NCBI RefSeq assembly: GCF_963667555.1 | Contig: NZ_OY763421.1 | Span: 1,071,562-1,135,561 of the forward strand | Direction: 5' to 3' | DNA from: an uncultured Methanolobus sp. | Lineage (GTDB): Archaea > Halobacteriota > Methanosarcinia > Methanosarcinales > Methanosarcinaceae | DNA: 64,000 nt | Shown: in pieces, positions 42,420 to 51,731 of the stretch | Layout of the letters: the number at the start of each line of letters is the position of its first letter | Numbering within the stretch: position 1 is the first letter of the stretch | The notes under the pieces: model-generated | Seen by the model: only the letters and a program-made list of their open reading frames with translations | Told to the model about the DNA's origin: nothing | The model's database searches: none | Made by a program: the position numbers and the translations under genes

Positions 42420-43325
42420 ATGGTAGAAGACATTGGAACAATCGTTCGCAAAGGATTTGGAACTTGGACAGGTAACCTTAATCTGTGTATGCCTTTTATA
42501 TTGAAAATGGTCGCATCGATTGTGTTTTTTATGTTCGCAATTATGCTGTTCACCATTCTGTTCGTTGTTCCGGCAATGTCAAATACAATAGACACTGCAA
42601 GCATGACACAGGATGAAATGCTTGATCTTATGTCTTCCGTATTCTATGAAAATATGTTAGTAATAACAGTTTTCTTCATTTTCATGTTTTTGATCTACAT
42701 GGTAATTGATTCTTTCATTACAGCCGGCGCCATAGGGATGGCCAAAGAAGCGCTGGAAAGAGGACATACTAATGTAAATACAATGTTCATCATAGGAAAG
42801 CGCAATTATCTGAATCTGTTCTTTGTCAATATACTGATGATCTTGCTGATAGTGGCAGGTGTTATATTCCTTGTACCAGGAATTCTTTCCATAGGTGATA
42901 TCAATATTCTCTTATCCAATCCTGATATGGCTGCTTCCAGTGTATTACTGCTGTTATTAGGTAGTGTTATATGGGCATTTTACATACTTGTTATCAGCTT
43001 GTTACTTTTCCTTGTAAATTACGTACTTGTGGCAGATGAACTTGATCCGATAACTGCAATTGAGACCGGAGTATCACTTGTCCTGTCCAATAAACTGGCA
43101 TCCATAGGGATTTGGTTATTTATCATGGGAATATTCTTGTTACTGGAACTTGTAGGGCAAATTACATCTTACGTTGACATAATAGCTCAGCTATGGTCAC
43201 TTATCGATCTTCTGTTGAGCACCATAATGATACAGCCTCTGGTAGCCGTATGGCTCACACGTTTCTATCTTGACAGAACAGGAAGGAAATTGTACTCCTT
43301 TGAAGATTACCTGCTGGATCATTGA
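42420..43325 (+). CDS. polytopic membrane protein, unknown
   Basis: A 301-residue protein with six hydrophobic segments (about 20-48, 75-100, 135-165, 178-203, 220-245, 250-275). The first region (GTIVRKGFGTWTGNLNLCMPF) and TAGAIGMAKEALE resemble the broad archaeal/bacterial family of glycerophosphodiesterase-like membrane domains. No catalytic motif is present. The ribosome binding site is GGAG. Its last 7 bp overlap the convergent ncsA-like gene. Confidence 0.75.
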   Translation: MVEDIGTIVRKGFGTWTGNLNLCMPFILKMVASIVFFMFAIMLFTILFVVPAMSNTIDTASMTQDEMLDLMSSVFYENMLVITVFFIFMFLIYMVIDSFITAGAIGMAKEALERGHTNVNTMFIIGKRNYLNLFFVNILMILLIVAGVIFLVPGILSIGDINILLSNPDMAASSVLLLLLGSVIWAFYILVISLLLFLVNYVLVADELDPITAIETGVSLVLSNKLASIGIWLFIMGIFLLLELVGQITSYVDIIAQLWSLIDLLLSTIMIQPLVAVWLTRFYLDRTGRKLYSFEDYLLDH

Positions 43326-44239
43326 TCACGTTTAAGCAGTTTACATGCCTGACATATCTTTTCAGTACATGCCTGTCCGCATATGCTGCAACTCTGAAGC
43401 CCTTCCTGCGGATATTCTCTACCAAGTATTCCTGATACCTTATCAAAACCACTCAAAAGTGCATATTTTGTACCGGGATGTTTCACTTCGAACTCATTCA
43501 GCATTACCCTTATCTCTCTTCTCATGGCCTCATGGGCATAAGGACATCCGCCAAACCCAAGTGGAAGGTCATGAAGGTAAGCATAAAGAGCAACTTCTTT
43601 CTCTGGAATATGTCTCAGCGGTTTCATCCTGAGCACAAGTCCCTCAAGTTCCTTGGGAGGAGCAAGTCTTACCATACGGGAAACATCACCTTTCAGGTGG
43701 TTAAGTAAAATTGTCTGAGCCTCATCATCCAGATTGTGTCCAATTGCAAGTTTTGTAGCTCCAATCTCAAGGGCTATCTTGTTGATGAGCGATTTCCTGA
43801 GCACTCCGCAATAGCTGCAAGCACCCTTTTCCCTTTGCTGTGGTGCTATCTCGTCCATGGTGGTGTCGTACTCATCCTTAAATGAACGGACAATGTGCCT
43901 TACTCCGAGCTTTGATGTAAGCTCACGTGCAGACTCAATGGTATCTGGTCTATAACCCTCAATGCCTTCATCAATAGAAATTCCCACAAGTTCAATATCC
44001 GGTCTTTTCCCGAATATTTTGTGAAGTATGTGAAGTGTTGTACTGCTGTCCTTGCCACCGCTCAGACCAACGGCTATCACTTCATTCCTTTTGATGCTGT
44101 AATGTTTCCTGATGGTAAGTTTTATCTTACGTTCAACGTCTTCAATGAAGTGTTTCCGGCAAAGGTGCATTCCTGAATATTTCTGGAAAATAATTGCATC
44201 ATTATTGCATTTGTTGCATTTAATCGTTTTTTCATCCAT
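43319..44239 (-). CDS. ncsA: tRNA 2-thiolation enzyme (NcsA/TtuA-type ATP pyrophosphatase)
   Basis: A 306-residue PP-loop enzyme that activates tRNA uridine for sulfur insertion, probably at the wobble uridine. The N-terminal zinc knuckle (CNKCNN, CRKHF), the PP-loop SGGKDSST (about 60-67), the CSYCG cluster cysteines and a C-terminal double zinc knuckle (CSICGQACTEKICQAC) follow the archaeal Ncs6/TtuA layout. The cysteines around the active site probably hold an iron-sulfur cluster. It is transcribed alone on the minus strand and overlaps the convergent gene by 7 bp. Confidence 0.9.
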   Translation of the reverse strand: MDEKTIKCNKCNNDAIIFQKYSGMHLCRKHFIEDVERKIKLTIRKHYSIKRNEVIAVGLSGGKDSSTTLHILHKIFGKRPDIELVGISIDEGIEGYRPDTIESARELTSKLGVRHIVRSFKDEYDTTMDEIAPQQREKGACSYCGVLRKSLINKIALEIGATKLAIGHNLDDEAQTILLNHLKGDVSRMVRLAPPKELEGLVLRMKPLRHIPEKEVALYAYLHDLPLGFGGCPYAHEAMRREIRVMLNEFEVKHPGTKYALLSGFDKVSGILGREYPQEGLQSCSICGQACTEKICQACKLLKRDQ

Positions 44240-44401
44240 TATTTATGGACATGGAATCTTATTATATAAAATTGTCCTGGCAATCCAGCTTATTCTAATT
44301 ATCAGCTATCTCTTATAATTGCAAATATATTTTAGATTTAAAACACAAAAATTAAGTACTCGTCAAATAATTCTGGGCTAAAACGTTTCAGGAAATTTAT
44401 A

Positions 44402-45763
44402 ATGTCGCCGGTAACAGAGGTATCCATATTCACTTTCCTATTGTCGGTATTTGCAGGTTATATTCTTGGAGTGATATCAGGACTCATTCCCGGGATACAT
44501 ACCAATAATTTTGCACTGGTCTTGCTGGCGTTCGCTCCTTATCTTTCAGAACATGGAATTCCACTTGTCTGCATAGCGGCAATGATCCTTGCAAATTCTC
44601 TCTCACACACTTTCCACGACATAATACCTGCAATATTCCTGGGTGCGCCAGGTGATGACCTTGCCCTTGCAGTACTTCCGGGACATACTCTCTTACTTGA
44701 AGGCCGGGGAGCAGAAGCTATCCGCCTGTCAGCTCTTGGAAGTGCAGGTTCTGTGGCCCTGGCTCTTATCACGGCATATCCGCTTTCCATGGCATTCAGT
44801 TCAGTTTATCCTTTCATTCAGGAATACATTGCATGGATTCTGATCCTTGTTGTAGTTGTGATGATATTTACTGAAAAGGGCGAACCTGACAAACACGGCA
44901 TACTGCAAAGAATAAGGTATCCTCTTAGTGCACTTCTTGTGTTCACGCTCTGCGGACTTCTGGGTGTCTTTGCTTTCGGGAAAGAAAGTCTCATGCATCC
45001 ATTTATGTCAATAGGCGAACCTTCAATACTGCTGCCTCTTTTAAGCGGTCTTTTTGGTTCATCACAACTCATCATCAGTCTGATGTCCCATCCGTTGATA
45101 CCTTATCAGTTCAGTTCACGTATGGAACTTGAGAGAAAACGGATAGTCAGAGGAATTGTAGTAGGCGGAACTTCAGGTTCCCTTGTCGCATGGTTGCCGG
45201 GAGTTTCCTCATCAATTGCAACTGTATTTGCACGTCTTTTCATCAAAGAGGACTTTGACAAGATCGACAAAAAAGGGTATAATGCACATGATATTGGTAC
45301 TTCAGAAGACAGCGTAACCGATTCAGCAAAGGAGTTCATAGTTTCCATTTCAGGTGTGAACACCTGTAATGCGATTTTTGGCCTGCTGGCTCTGGTCGTA
45401 ATAGGTAAATCCCGAAGTGGTGCCATGGTAGCTATAAATGAACTGCTGGGAGGCATAGACCTTAATCCTCCTCTTGTTCTTCTCTTTCTTCTTGCCATCT
45501 CAGTGACAGCTATTCTTTCCTATTATTCCACGGTCTTTCTGGGAGACAATATACACCGGGTGCTCTATGGTTTTGATTATTCTCTGTTATGTTATGCAGT
45601 ACTCACTCTTCTGTTTTTTATGTGCCTTATATTCACAGGACTTTTTGGCTTGATGATATTTCTGATAGCAACATCCATGGGAATGCTGCCATCGTTTTTA
45701 GGTATAAGGAAATCACATGCAATGGGTGTGATCATCCTTCCTGTGATCCTGTACTTTATGTAA
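44402..45763 (+). CDS. TctA-family (DUF112) permease
   Basis: A 453-residue polytopic membrane protein of the tripartite tricarboxylate transporter large-subunit family (GYILGVISGLIPGIHTNNFA; GAPGDDLALAVLPGHTLLLEGRGAEA). The second half repeats the GxxPG helical hairpin (GSLVAWLPGVSSSIATVFA). Archaeal TctA-like proteins occur without the TctB and TctC partners, as here. The substrate is unknown. There is no recognisable neighbouring binding protein. Confidence 0.85.
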   Translation: MSPVTEVSIFTFLLSVFAGYILGVISGLIPGIHTNNFALVLLAFAPYLSEHGIPLVCIAAMILANSLSHTFHDIIPAIFLGAPGDDLALAVLPGHTLLLEGRGAEAIRLSALGSAGSVALALITAYPLSMAFSSVYPFIQEYIAWILILVVVVMIFTEKGEPDKHGILQRIRYPLSALLVFTLCGLLGVFAFGKESLMHPFMSIGEPSILLPLLSGLFGSSQLIISLMSHPLIPYQFSSRMELERKRIVRGIVVGGTSGSLVAWLPGVSSSIATVFARLFIKEDFDKIDKKGYNAHDIGTSEDSVTDSAKEFIVSISGVNTCNAIFGLLALVVIGKSRSGAMVAINELLGGIDLNPPLVLLFLLAISVTAILSYYSTVFLGDNIHRVLYGFDYSLLCYAVLTLLFFMCLIFTGLFGLMIFLIATSMGMLPSFLGIRKSHAMGVIILPVILYFM

Positions 45764-45870
45764 CTCAGTGACACTAAATCAAACTATATAAGCACTATTG
45801 TATATGTAAGATAAAAATATATACTTTTACATAGAAGTACTATCCCAGTTATTGGGTAAAGGCGGATATT

Positions 45871-48201
45871 ATGGTAAAGGTACTAAAAACAAACATTAAA
45901 GCTCTCGCACCAATAGTCGGTGTGATCATTATGATATGTCTCCTGTTCCTGGCTTCAATTATTGTCGGGTCGGTTTTCTATGTTTACTACCAGGCTCCTG
46001 AAGCACCACCTATGGCTAATATAGATGTTGAAGGCGGAGACCTTACTTCTCTCAAAATAAGTCATGCAGGCGGAGATTCACTGACACTTTCAAAGGATGT
46101 CAGGGTTCTGCTTCTTGCTGAAGGAGAGACCTATGAACTTGAAACATCTTCACTGGGAGAATTTGAACCCGGGGATGAGATAAAGATAGAACTGGTGGAT
46201 AAATATGGCAATCCTATAACGTCAATCTCTTCCGGAGATACTGTGACCCTGAAGATCGTCAGCTCTGATGACACGGTTCTGATGGAAGAAAAAATCACTA
46301 TTGTTGCTGATGATAATAGTTCATCCGGAGGCAGCAGTTCATCTGATGACGATGATGACAGTGAGGATGAGGAAGTAGTTGAAACTGAAGTTGTCAACGA
46401 AACGGTCCTGTTCGATTTTGCCAATGCATCCGGCACAGTTGTTATGCTCCTTGACAGCAACGGCAGTCCGCTTTCCGGTGGCTCTGTGATGTATTATGAT
46501 GAAGGATGGCAGTACTTCGGTGTGACCAATTCCAGTGGTGCAGCAGTAATGCCGCTTGACAACGGAACATTCACATTCAGAATGACCTACCTGTCCGCGT
46601 CCTGTAATATTCGCCAGGATATTTCACTGGATAATGTCGTTACATTCCGCACAAGTCCGATAACTGTAAGGCTGCTTGACAGCAGTGGTTCTGTTATTGA
46701 TACCGATGACTCTCTGGTGAAATATTACTCCGGAGGCTGGCAGGATTTCGGCACCACCACAGATGGTATGGTTACAAAGGAACTGTTCCCTCGTAAGTAC
46801 AGTTTCAGGATGATCTATGACGAAGCCTCTAATTACAAGGTTCAGGATGTTGTCAATAATTCAACAGTGGATTTCCAGACGGTATCCATCACTGCAAGTC
46901 TGCTTGACAGCAGCGGCTCGTTAATTGGTACCGATGACGCAAAAGCGATGTACTACAGCAGCGGCTGGAAGGAAATGGGTATGACCACAGGTGGTGTTGT
47001 ATCAAAAGAGCTGCTTCCACGTAAATACAGCTTCAGAATGATATATGACAATTCATCGGTCTACAAGACCCAGGACACAATAAACGACAGCAATGTCAAT
47101 TTCCAGACTACTCCTGTCACAGTGGATCTGCTCGACAGTACCGGAAATTTGATCGATACCGAAGATGCAGCAGTAATGTATTACAGTGCAGGCTGGAAGG
47201 ATTTCGGTACGACAAGCAGTGGTTCAGTTTCCAGGGAACTTCTTCCCCGCAAATACAGTTTCAGGCTGACCTATGATAACACGTCTGCCTATATGGTGCA
47301 GGATATCAGAAATGACAGTATTGTTGATTTCCAGACCAGTCTTGTCACTGTAAACCTGCTTGACAGCGAAGGTTCACTACTTGATACGGATGATTCACTG
47401 GTAAAATATTACAGTGGAGGCTGGAAGGACTTTGGTATAACTACTGACGGTGTAGTCACAAAGGAATTACTCCCGCGAAAATATAGTTTCAGGTTCGTTT
47501 ATGACAATGCTTCAGCCTACAAGGTCCAGGACATAAGAAATGACAGCAGTGTCGACTTCCAGACAACACTCGTTACTGTAAGTCTGCTTGACAGCACCGG
47601 CTCTGTACTTGATACTGATGATTCTCTGGTACGATATTATAGCGGAGGATGGAAAGTGCTCGGTACGACGCTCGACGGCACTGCTTCTAAGGAACTCCTC
47701 CCTCGCAAATACAGTTTCAGCCTGACCTATGAGAATTCATCTGCTTATCTCTCACAGGACGTGACAAATGACAGTAATGTCAATTTCCAGACCACGCTGG
47801 CAACTATAAGGTTACTTGACAGCACCGGTTCTGTTCTTGAAGCAGATTCTGCCCTGGCAAAATTCTATTCCGGTGGCTGGCAGACCATAGGTTACACTGA
47901 TGAGGGAACAATAAGCAAGGAACTCCTGCCGAGGAACTATACTTTCAACATGAACTACAAATCGAAGTCTTTAAGCAAGACACAGAACATTGGCTCAGAT
48001 AATATCATAGACTTCTCAACAGGTGAAGTGGTATGTGATTCCGGCATCTGTACATCATATTATTCAGGCGGCTGGCAGAGCTTCTCAAGTGGTGAGCAGC
48101 TTCTCCCCGGAAACTATACATTCCGTTTCAATGACGGCACACCAAACACTGTGATAACTGTTGTGTCCGGGGAAACAACTGATCTGGATGACTATGTCTG
48201 A
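45871..48201 (+). CDS. pilin-like surface protein with seven 76-residue repeats
   Basis: A 776-residue protein. The N-terminus (LKTNIKALAPIVGVIIMICL, then a long hydrophobic helix) is the type IV pilin-like signal of archaeal adhesins, so it may be cut by the prepilin peptidase and assembled or anchored by the helix. A beta domain with an acidic Ser/Asp linker (about 145-170) follows. Then come seven full tandem repeats and a truncated eighth, each about 76 residues with the pattern LLDSxGS, YYSGGWxxxG, LLPRKYSFR and VDFQT. The repeats are Ig-like in strand pattern and the product is probably a long extracellular stalk. It is monocistronic, with AAGGCGGAT as the ribosome binding site. Confidence 0.87.
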   Translation: MVKVLKTNIKALAPIVGVIIMICLLFLASIIVGSVFYVYYQAPEAPPMANIDVEGGDLTSLKISHAGGDSLTLSKDVRVLLLAEGETYELETSSLGEFEPGDEIKIELVDKYGNPITSISSGDTVTLKIVSSDDTVLMEEKITIVADDNSSSGGSSSSDDDDDSEDEEVVETEVVNETVLFDFANASGTVVMLLDSNGSPLSGGSVMYYDEGWQYFGVTNSSGAAVMPLDNGTFTFRMTYLSASCNIRQDISLDNVVTFRTSPITVRLLDSSGSVIDTDDSLVKYYSGGWQDFGTTTDGMVTKELFPRKYSFRMIYDEASNYKVQDVVNNSTVDFQTVSITASLLDSSGSLIGTDDAKAMYYSSGWKEMGMTTGGVVSKELLPRKYSFRMIYDNSSVYKTQDTINDSNVNFQTTPVTVDLLDSTGNLIDTEDAAVMYYSAGWKDFGTTSSGSVSRELLPRKYSFRLTYDNTSAYMVQDIRNDSIVDFQTSLVTVNLLDSEGSLLDTDDSLVKYYSGGWKDFGITTDGVVTKELLPRKYSFRFVYDNASAYKVQDIRNDSSVDFQTTLVTVSLLDSTGSVLDTDDSLVRYYSGGWKVLGTTLDGTASKELLPRKYSFSLTYENSSAYLSQDVTNDSNVNFQTTLATIRLLDSTGSVLEADSALAKFYSGGWQTIGYTDEGTISKELLPRNYTFNMNYKSKSLSKTQNIGSDNIIDFSTGEVVCDSGICTSYYSGGWQSFSSGEQLLPGNYTFRFNDGTPNTVITVVSGETTDLDDYV
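46432..48020 (+). repeat. tandem 228-bp coding repeats in the pilin-like protein
   Basis: Seven units of about 228 bp encode the YYSGGW/LLPRKYSF domains. Units 2 to 6 are the most alike, while the first and seventh have diverged, the usual sign of internal gain and loss by recombination. The reading frame is kept throughout. An eighth unit is cut to its second half at the C-terminus. Confidence 0.85.
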
Positions 48202-48289
48202 CAGGTTGATTGATTGGTTGATGGTTTAAGAATAACTCAGGAAATAATTCAGGAAATTCAGGGCCGGTATATAGCCGGTCCTTTATCTC

Positions 48290-48575
48290 TGTGGAAAACC
48301 TGTTGATATGAATGTTACAAACGCTGCTCTTTTTCATTTTATTATTTCTGCAAAAACCATCTGTAATCTAAAAACAGAGTAACTTCCCGCCGAAGGCGGC
48401 GCATTCATATGATTCTTAATAGAAGATTATTACAAGAACTATTGCATTTATACAGAGAATTCTACATAAATCCAGAGAAAAAAAGTACAAACTAGTTGCA
48501 GAGAATTTTATTTTTTCTGATTGGAAAGCGCCGGCTTCGCCGGATCCTTCGGGTAACTCCAGTTATTCCTGACTT
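48290..48575 (+). repeat. dispersed GC-hairpin repeat, copy 6
   Basis: Sixth copy, in the convergent gap between the pilin-like gene and the cupin gene. Hairpin A is CCGCC-GAA-GGCGG (about 48388-48400) and hairpin B is CCGGC-TTC-GCCGG (about 48532-48544), with CCTTCGGG following. The 465-bp gap holds no gene. Confidence 0.8.
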
Positions 48576-48666
48576 ACGAGAAATCAGTCAATTCGTCCTT
48601 AAAGTTTTGATGGCCGAAATCTGCAGAGCTGCTCCTTCACATTTTAAAATAGAGCAAACTAAGATC

Positions 48667-49041
48667 TCATCTTTCCTGTTCTGAAAGCTCAGTATCATCA
48701 TGAGAATACGCAGGAGAGCAGCAACAGAGAATCCTGAGTTCAATCTCTCCTGTGTTTGTGATATTATGCAGCGTTCCCGGAGAAATGCAGACGGAGTCAC
48801 CGGCTTTCACTTCGATCAACTCGTCTCCAAGTGTAAGCAATCCGGCACCTTCCAGAATGTGATATATCTCTTCTGTGACGTTGTGGCGGTGTAAAAGTGT
48901 GGAACTGCCAGGTGAAACCCTGGCTTCTGCAAGGCTCTGGGATGAGTTTCCATGAACCTGCGGATGCATCAGTTCCCTGATAATTGAGCCATCCTTTGTA
49001 ACATAAGCTTCAACGTTGTCACAGGAACTCATTATTGGCAT
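48667..49041 (-). CDS. cupin-domain protein
   Basis: A 124-residue single-domain cupin. Motif 1 is LLHRHNVTEEIYHILEGAG with its two His and one Glu, and motif 2 ends in VCISPGTLHNITN with the last His, so the metal site is intact. It starts 8 bp after the cooC-like gene on the same strand. The pairing suggests a link with metal-enzyme assembly, but the specific role is unknown. Confidence 0.87.
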   Translation of the reverse strand: MPIMSSCDNVEAYVTKDGSIIRELMHPQVHGNSSQSLAEARVSPGSSTLLHRHNVTEEIYHILEGAGLLTLGDELIEVKAGDSVCISPGTLHNITNTGEIELRILCCCSPAYSHDDTELSEQER

Positions 49042-49049
49042 GCGACCGC

Positions 49050-49820
49050 CTACTGCTCTTTCTCAAAACCTGCTATCATCTCAAGCATATGGTCTTTGAT
49101 CTCGGTGACAGAATCCACCCATTTTCCACCAACATCTATCGGTGAAAGACCGTTGAAGTCAGCTTCCACAAGATCCGGATCGTATGGTATCTGACCGAGT
49201 ACCGGGATTCCCAGCTCTTCCAGTTTTGGTTTGATGTTTGCAGAAGTTCCTTTATTGATTACCGCAGCCAGATGTTTGATATCAATTCCTTCGGAAAGCT
49301 CTTTGATCCTCTGTGCGGTCTCAATGGAGCGCATACCAGGTTCCACAACAACGATCATAAGGTCGATTCCGCGTGTGGTTCCTCTTCCGAGATGTTCAAT
49401 ACCTGCTTCCATGTCAAGTATCACAGCGCTGCTGTCCTTGAGAACCACATGTCTCAGGAAAGCTTTAAGAAATGCTGAAGCAGGACACATGCAGCCGCTT
49501 CCTCCTCTTTCCACGGTTCCCATTACAAGCATTTTGACATTATCTGGTCCGACAACACCAAATTTATTAACAACATCATCAACTTTCGGGTTGTAATTGA
49601 ACATGCCGCCTTTTTCGCCTGCTCTCTCTTCAATAAGATCCTTGTAATCGGTAAGAGGTTTTGGAGCGTTCTCTATCCCAAGAGATGAAGCCAGATTCAT
49701 ATCGGCATCCGCATCAATGGCAAGCACATCATAACCATCTCTGGCCAGCATTCTTGCCAGAGTGCCGGATAGTGTTGTCTTGCCAACTCCGCCTTTTCCT
49801 GTGACTGCAATTTTCACCAT
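49050..49820 (-). CDS. cooC: CooC-type P-loop ATPase (nickel enzyme maturation)
   Basis: A 256-residue MinD/ParA-like ATPase. The deviant Walker A is GKGGVGKTTL (residues 8-17). DADADMNLAS (Walker A') and the CMC pair in GSGCMCPASAF match CooC, the protein that helps insert nickel into carbon monoxide dehydrogenase/acetyl-CoA synthase. The dimer would bind metal through the CXC cysteines. No CODH gene is in the window. A cupin gene follows 8 bp downstream. Confidence 0.88.
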   Translation of the reverse strand: MVKIAVTGKGGVGKTTLSGTLARMLARDGYDVLAIDADADMNLASSLGIENAPKPLTDYKDLIEERAGEKGGMFNYNPKVDDVVNKFGVVGPDNVKMLVMGTVERGGSGCMCPASAFLKAFLRHVVLKDSSAVILDMEAGIEHLGRGTTRGIDLMIVVVEPGMRSIETAQRIKELSEGIDIKHLAAVINKGTSANIKPKLEELGIPVLGQIPYDPDLVEADFNGLSPIDVGGKWVDSVTEIKDHMLEMIAGFEKEQ

Positions 49821-49881
49821 ACTCTGAACTGAGGATTTATGTGAATTATATTTTCCGGTTACAGAAAGTAAAAAGGGAGTT

Positions 49882-50718
49882 TTATATCTCCTTCACGATC
49901 CTGAAACCAAGCACATAGGATGTGCTGTCAGCATCCAGACTTCCACGGAATGCACTCTTGCAGTAATTGGGTCCATCCATCCAGCTTCCGCCTTTTCCAA
50001 CACGGTTGCTGCTGTTTTCCTCTTCCCATGCAGTTCCATCGGTCGGAGCATTCTCATAATTGTCGTGCCAGGTGTCCTGAACCCATTCCCAGACGTTTCC
50101 GTGCATATCGTAAAGTCCCCATGCATTGGCTTTTTTCTCTCCCACTGAATGAGTTGTTGAATTGGAGTTTATGGCACACCATCCGTAAGAATCGGACCAG
50201 CCGTATTCATCGAGGTCTGTAGCTTCATTTGTAAATGAAAATCCAGTATCATTTCCGGCTTTACATGCGTATTCCCATTCAGCTTCTGTTGGGAGGCGGT
50301 ATTTATCTGTATTCTCAAGCTCATTCAGTTTACGGACAAATTCCTGTGCATCGTTCCATGATACCTGTTCCACAGGCAGGTCATCTCCTTTGAAATATGA
50401 CGGATCAGTTCCCATGACCCCTTCCCATTGGGTTTGTGTGACTTCATATATACCCATGTAGAATGCATTCCCGATAATGACCTCATGTAATGGGTCATCA
50501 AAGGCAACTATTGGTGTTGAATCCGAACCCATGTTGAATTGTCCGGAAGGGATAAGGACAAGGTCCATTCCTATGGAATTGCTGATCTCCTGTTCTAAAG
50601 AAGGATTTGTGTCATCGTCTGTAACACAACCTGATAGCAGTATCAAGGAAATTGATAATAAAAAAACAGATAAAAGTTTCAAAACGTTTTTTCTTGTCAG
50701 GAATAACAAATAGAACAC
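49882..50718 (-). CDS. formylglycine-generating-enzyme-like lipoprotein, one active cysteine missing
   Basis: A 278-residue exported lipoprotein (LLSGC lipobox, Cys about 30) with a complete FGE-sulfatase fold: FYMGIYEVTQTQWEGVMG, RLPTEAEWEYACKAG, YDMHGNVWEWVQD and GGSWMDGPNYCKSAFRG. In true formylglycine-generating enzymes two cysteines five residues apart near the GGSW motif do the chemistry. Here the first is Asp (WMDG) and only the second (NYC) remains, so the protein is probably a non-catalytic or different-function member. The start is GTG with GGAGGATAG upstream. Confidence 0.87.
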   Translation of the reverse strand: MFYLLFLTRKNVLKLLSVFLLSISLILLSGCVTDDDTNPSLEQEISNSIGMDLVLIPSGQFNMGSDSTPIVAFDDPLHEVIIGNAFYMGIYEVTQTQWEGVMGTDPSYFKGDDLPVEQVSWNDAQEFVRKLNELENTDKYRLPTEAEWEYACKAGNDTGFSFTNEATDLDEYGWSDSYGWCAINSNSTTHSVGEKKANAWGLYDMHGNVWEWVQDTWHDNYENAPTDGTAWEEENSSNRVGKGGSWMDGPNYCKSAFRGSLDADSTSYVLGFRIVKEI

Positions 50719-50882
50719 CTATCCTCCGATTCTTAAAAATCGTATTTATAGGTATTCTACTGATTTTGTATTCCTCTCTATTTTTTATGTATCTGCTATT
50801 TATGGAATATAGTCTGGCAGTTTTCTATTGAACTATATAGTTATTAGTTGTTCTGAAACGTACCTTCTTTCATCTCTATCTC

Positions 50883-51605
50883 TTACTCTATTGTGCTGAC
50901 AAGCTTCAGCATTTCATCGATCTCGCTGCTGCCATCGATCGAGAACACAGTCCCGTTTATAATTCCAGCATCAACTGTATACGCTCCATCAGGTACGAAT
51001 CCCATTACAATGGTACTGGAATCCTCATTTGAAAAGGCGGTGAAGAATCCCATCATCTTCATTCCGGATTCGGAGGAGTTGCCGGAGAATATCTTTACAA
51101 GAGCTTCCGTACCATCATCCAGTGTGATGGTTCTGGTTGCCGACTCCTGCAGGTTTCCAACATCGCTGCTCTTTTCAATTTCAGTCATTCGGCTATCCAT
51201 GATCTTTGAAACAAGTTCTGTCGGGAGTTTTGTTCCGGAAGGTAAATTCAGGCGATATGTGATTATCTGTGCGCTCAGGCTTTCAGGTATTTCTAGGGCA
51301 ACCGGCAGGTTATTCTCTTCTTTGAACTTAAGTGCCTGTTCATTAAGGTCTGATGTCAGCCTGTCATTGTGATATTTCACAGTGCTTGAATTGAAAATGA
51401 TAGTCGTTGATTCAGTAATGTTTTGCTCAAGGGACTTTTCTTCAAGTGATACCTGTGACCAGCCATAGGCTTCAAGGGCAGCGTCATTAATTGTTGCAGG
51501 TACTGTCTGTGCGGTTTCAAGACATCCGGAGATGAAAAGGGTAGTAGCTACGATGGTAATCAGTGTAAGAAATATTTTTTTGTGTGGAAGCAAAACTATC
51601 ACCAA
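50883..51605 (-). CDS. predicted lipoprotein, unknown
   Basis: A 240-residue exported protein with lipobox FISGC (Cys about 28). The mature part alternates beta strands and helices (TITLDDGTEALVKIFSG, MMGFFTAFSNEDSSTIVMGF) and ends with a region about regulating a threshold (INGTVFSIDGSSEIDEML). DUF6612- or LolA-like folds are possible but I cannot name one. The start is TTG or GTG (51605 or 51602), not resolved by a clear ribosome binding site. Confidence 0.7.
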   Translation of the reverse strand: MVIVLLPHKKIFLTLITIVATTLFISGCLETAQTVPATINDAALEAYGWSQVSLEEKSLEQNITESTTIIFNSSTVKYHNDRLTSDLNEQALKFKEENNLPVALEIPESLSAQIITYRLNLPSGTKLPTELVSKIMDSRMTEIEKSSDVGNLQESATRTITLDDGTEALVKIFSGNSSESGMKMMGFFTAFSNEDSSTIVMGFVPDGAYTVDAGIINGTVFSIDGSSEIDEMLKLVSTIE

Positions 51606-51731
51606 TAACTGTATGTATCTATTTATATATTAAACCACTTCGCCTTAACTAATGTTGGCGCTCCTTCTTTTTTTAGATGCAAAAATCATATAGTTTATAT
51701 TGTTGATGGTTAATAACCTTATAGATAACAG

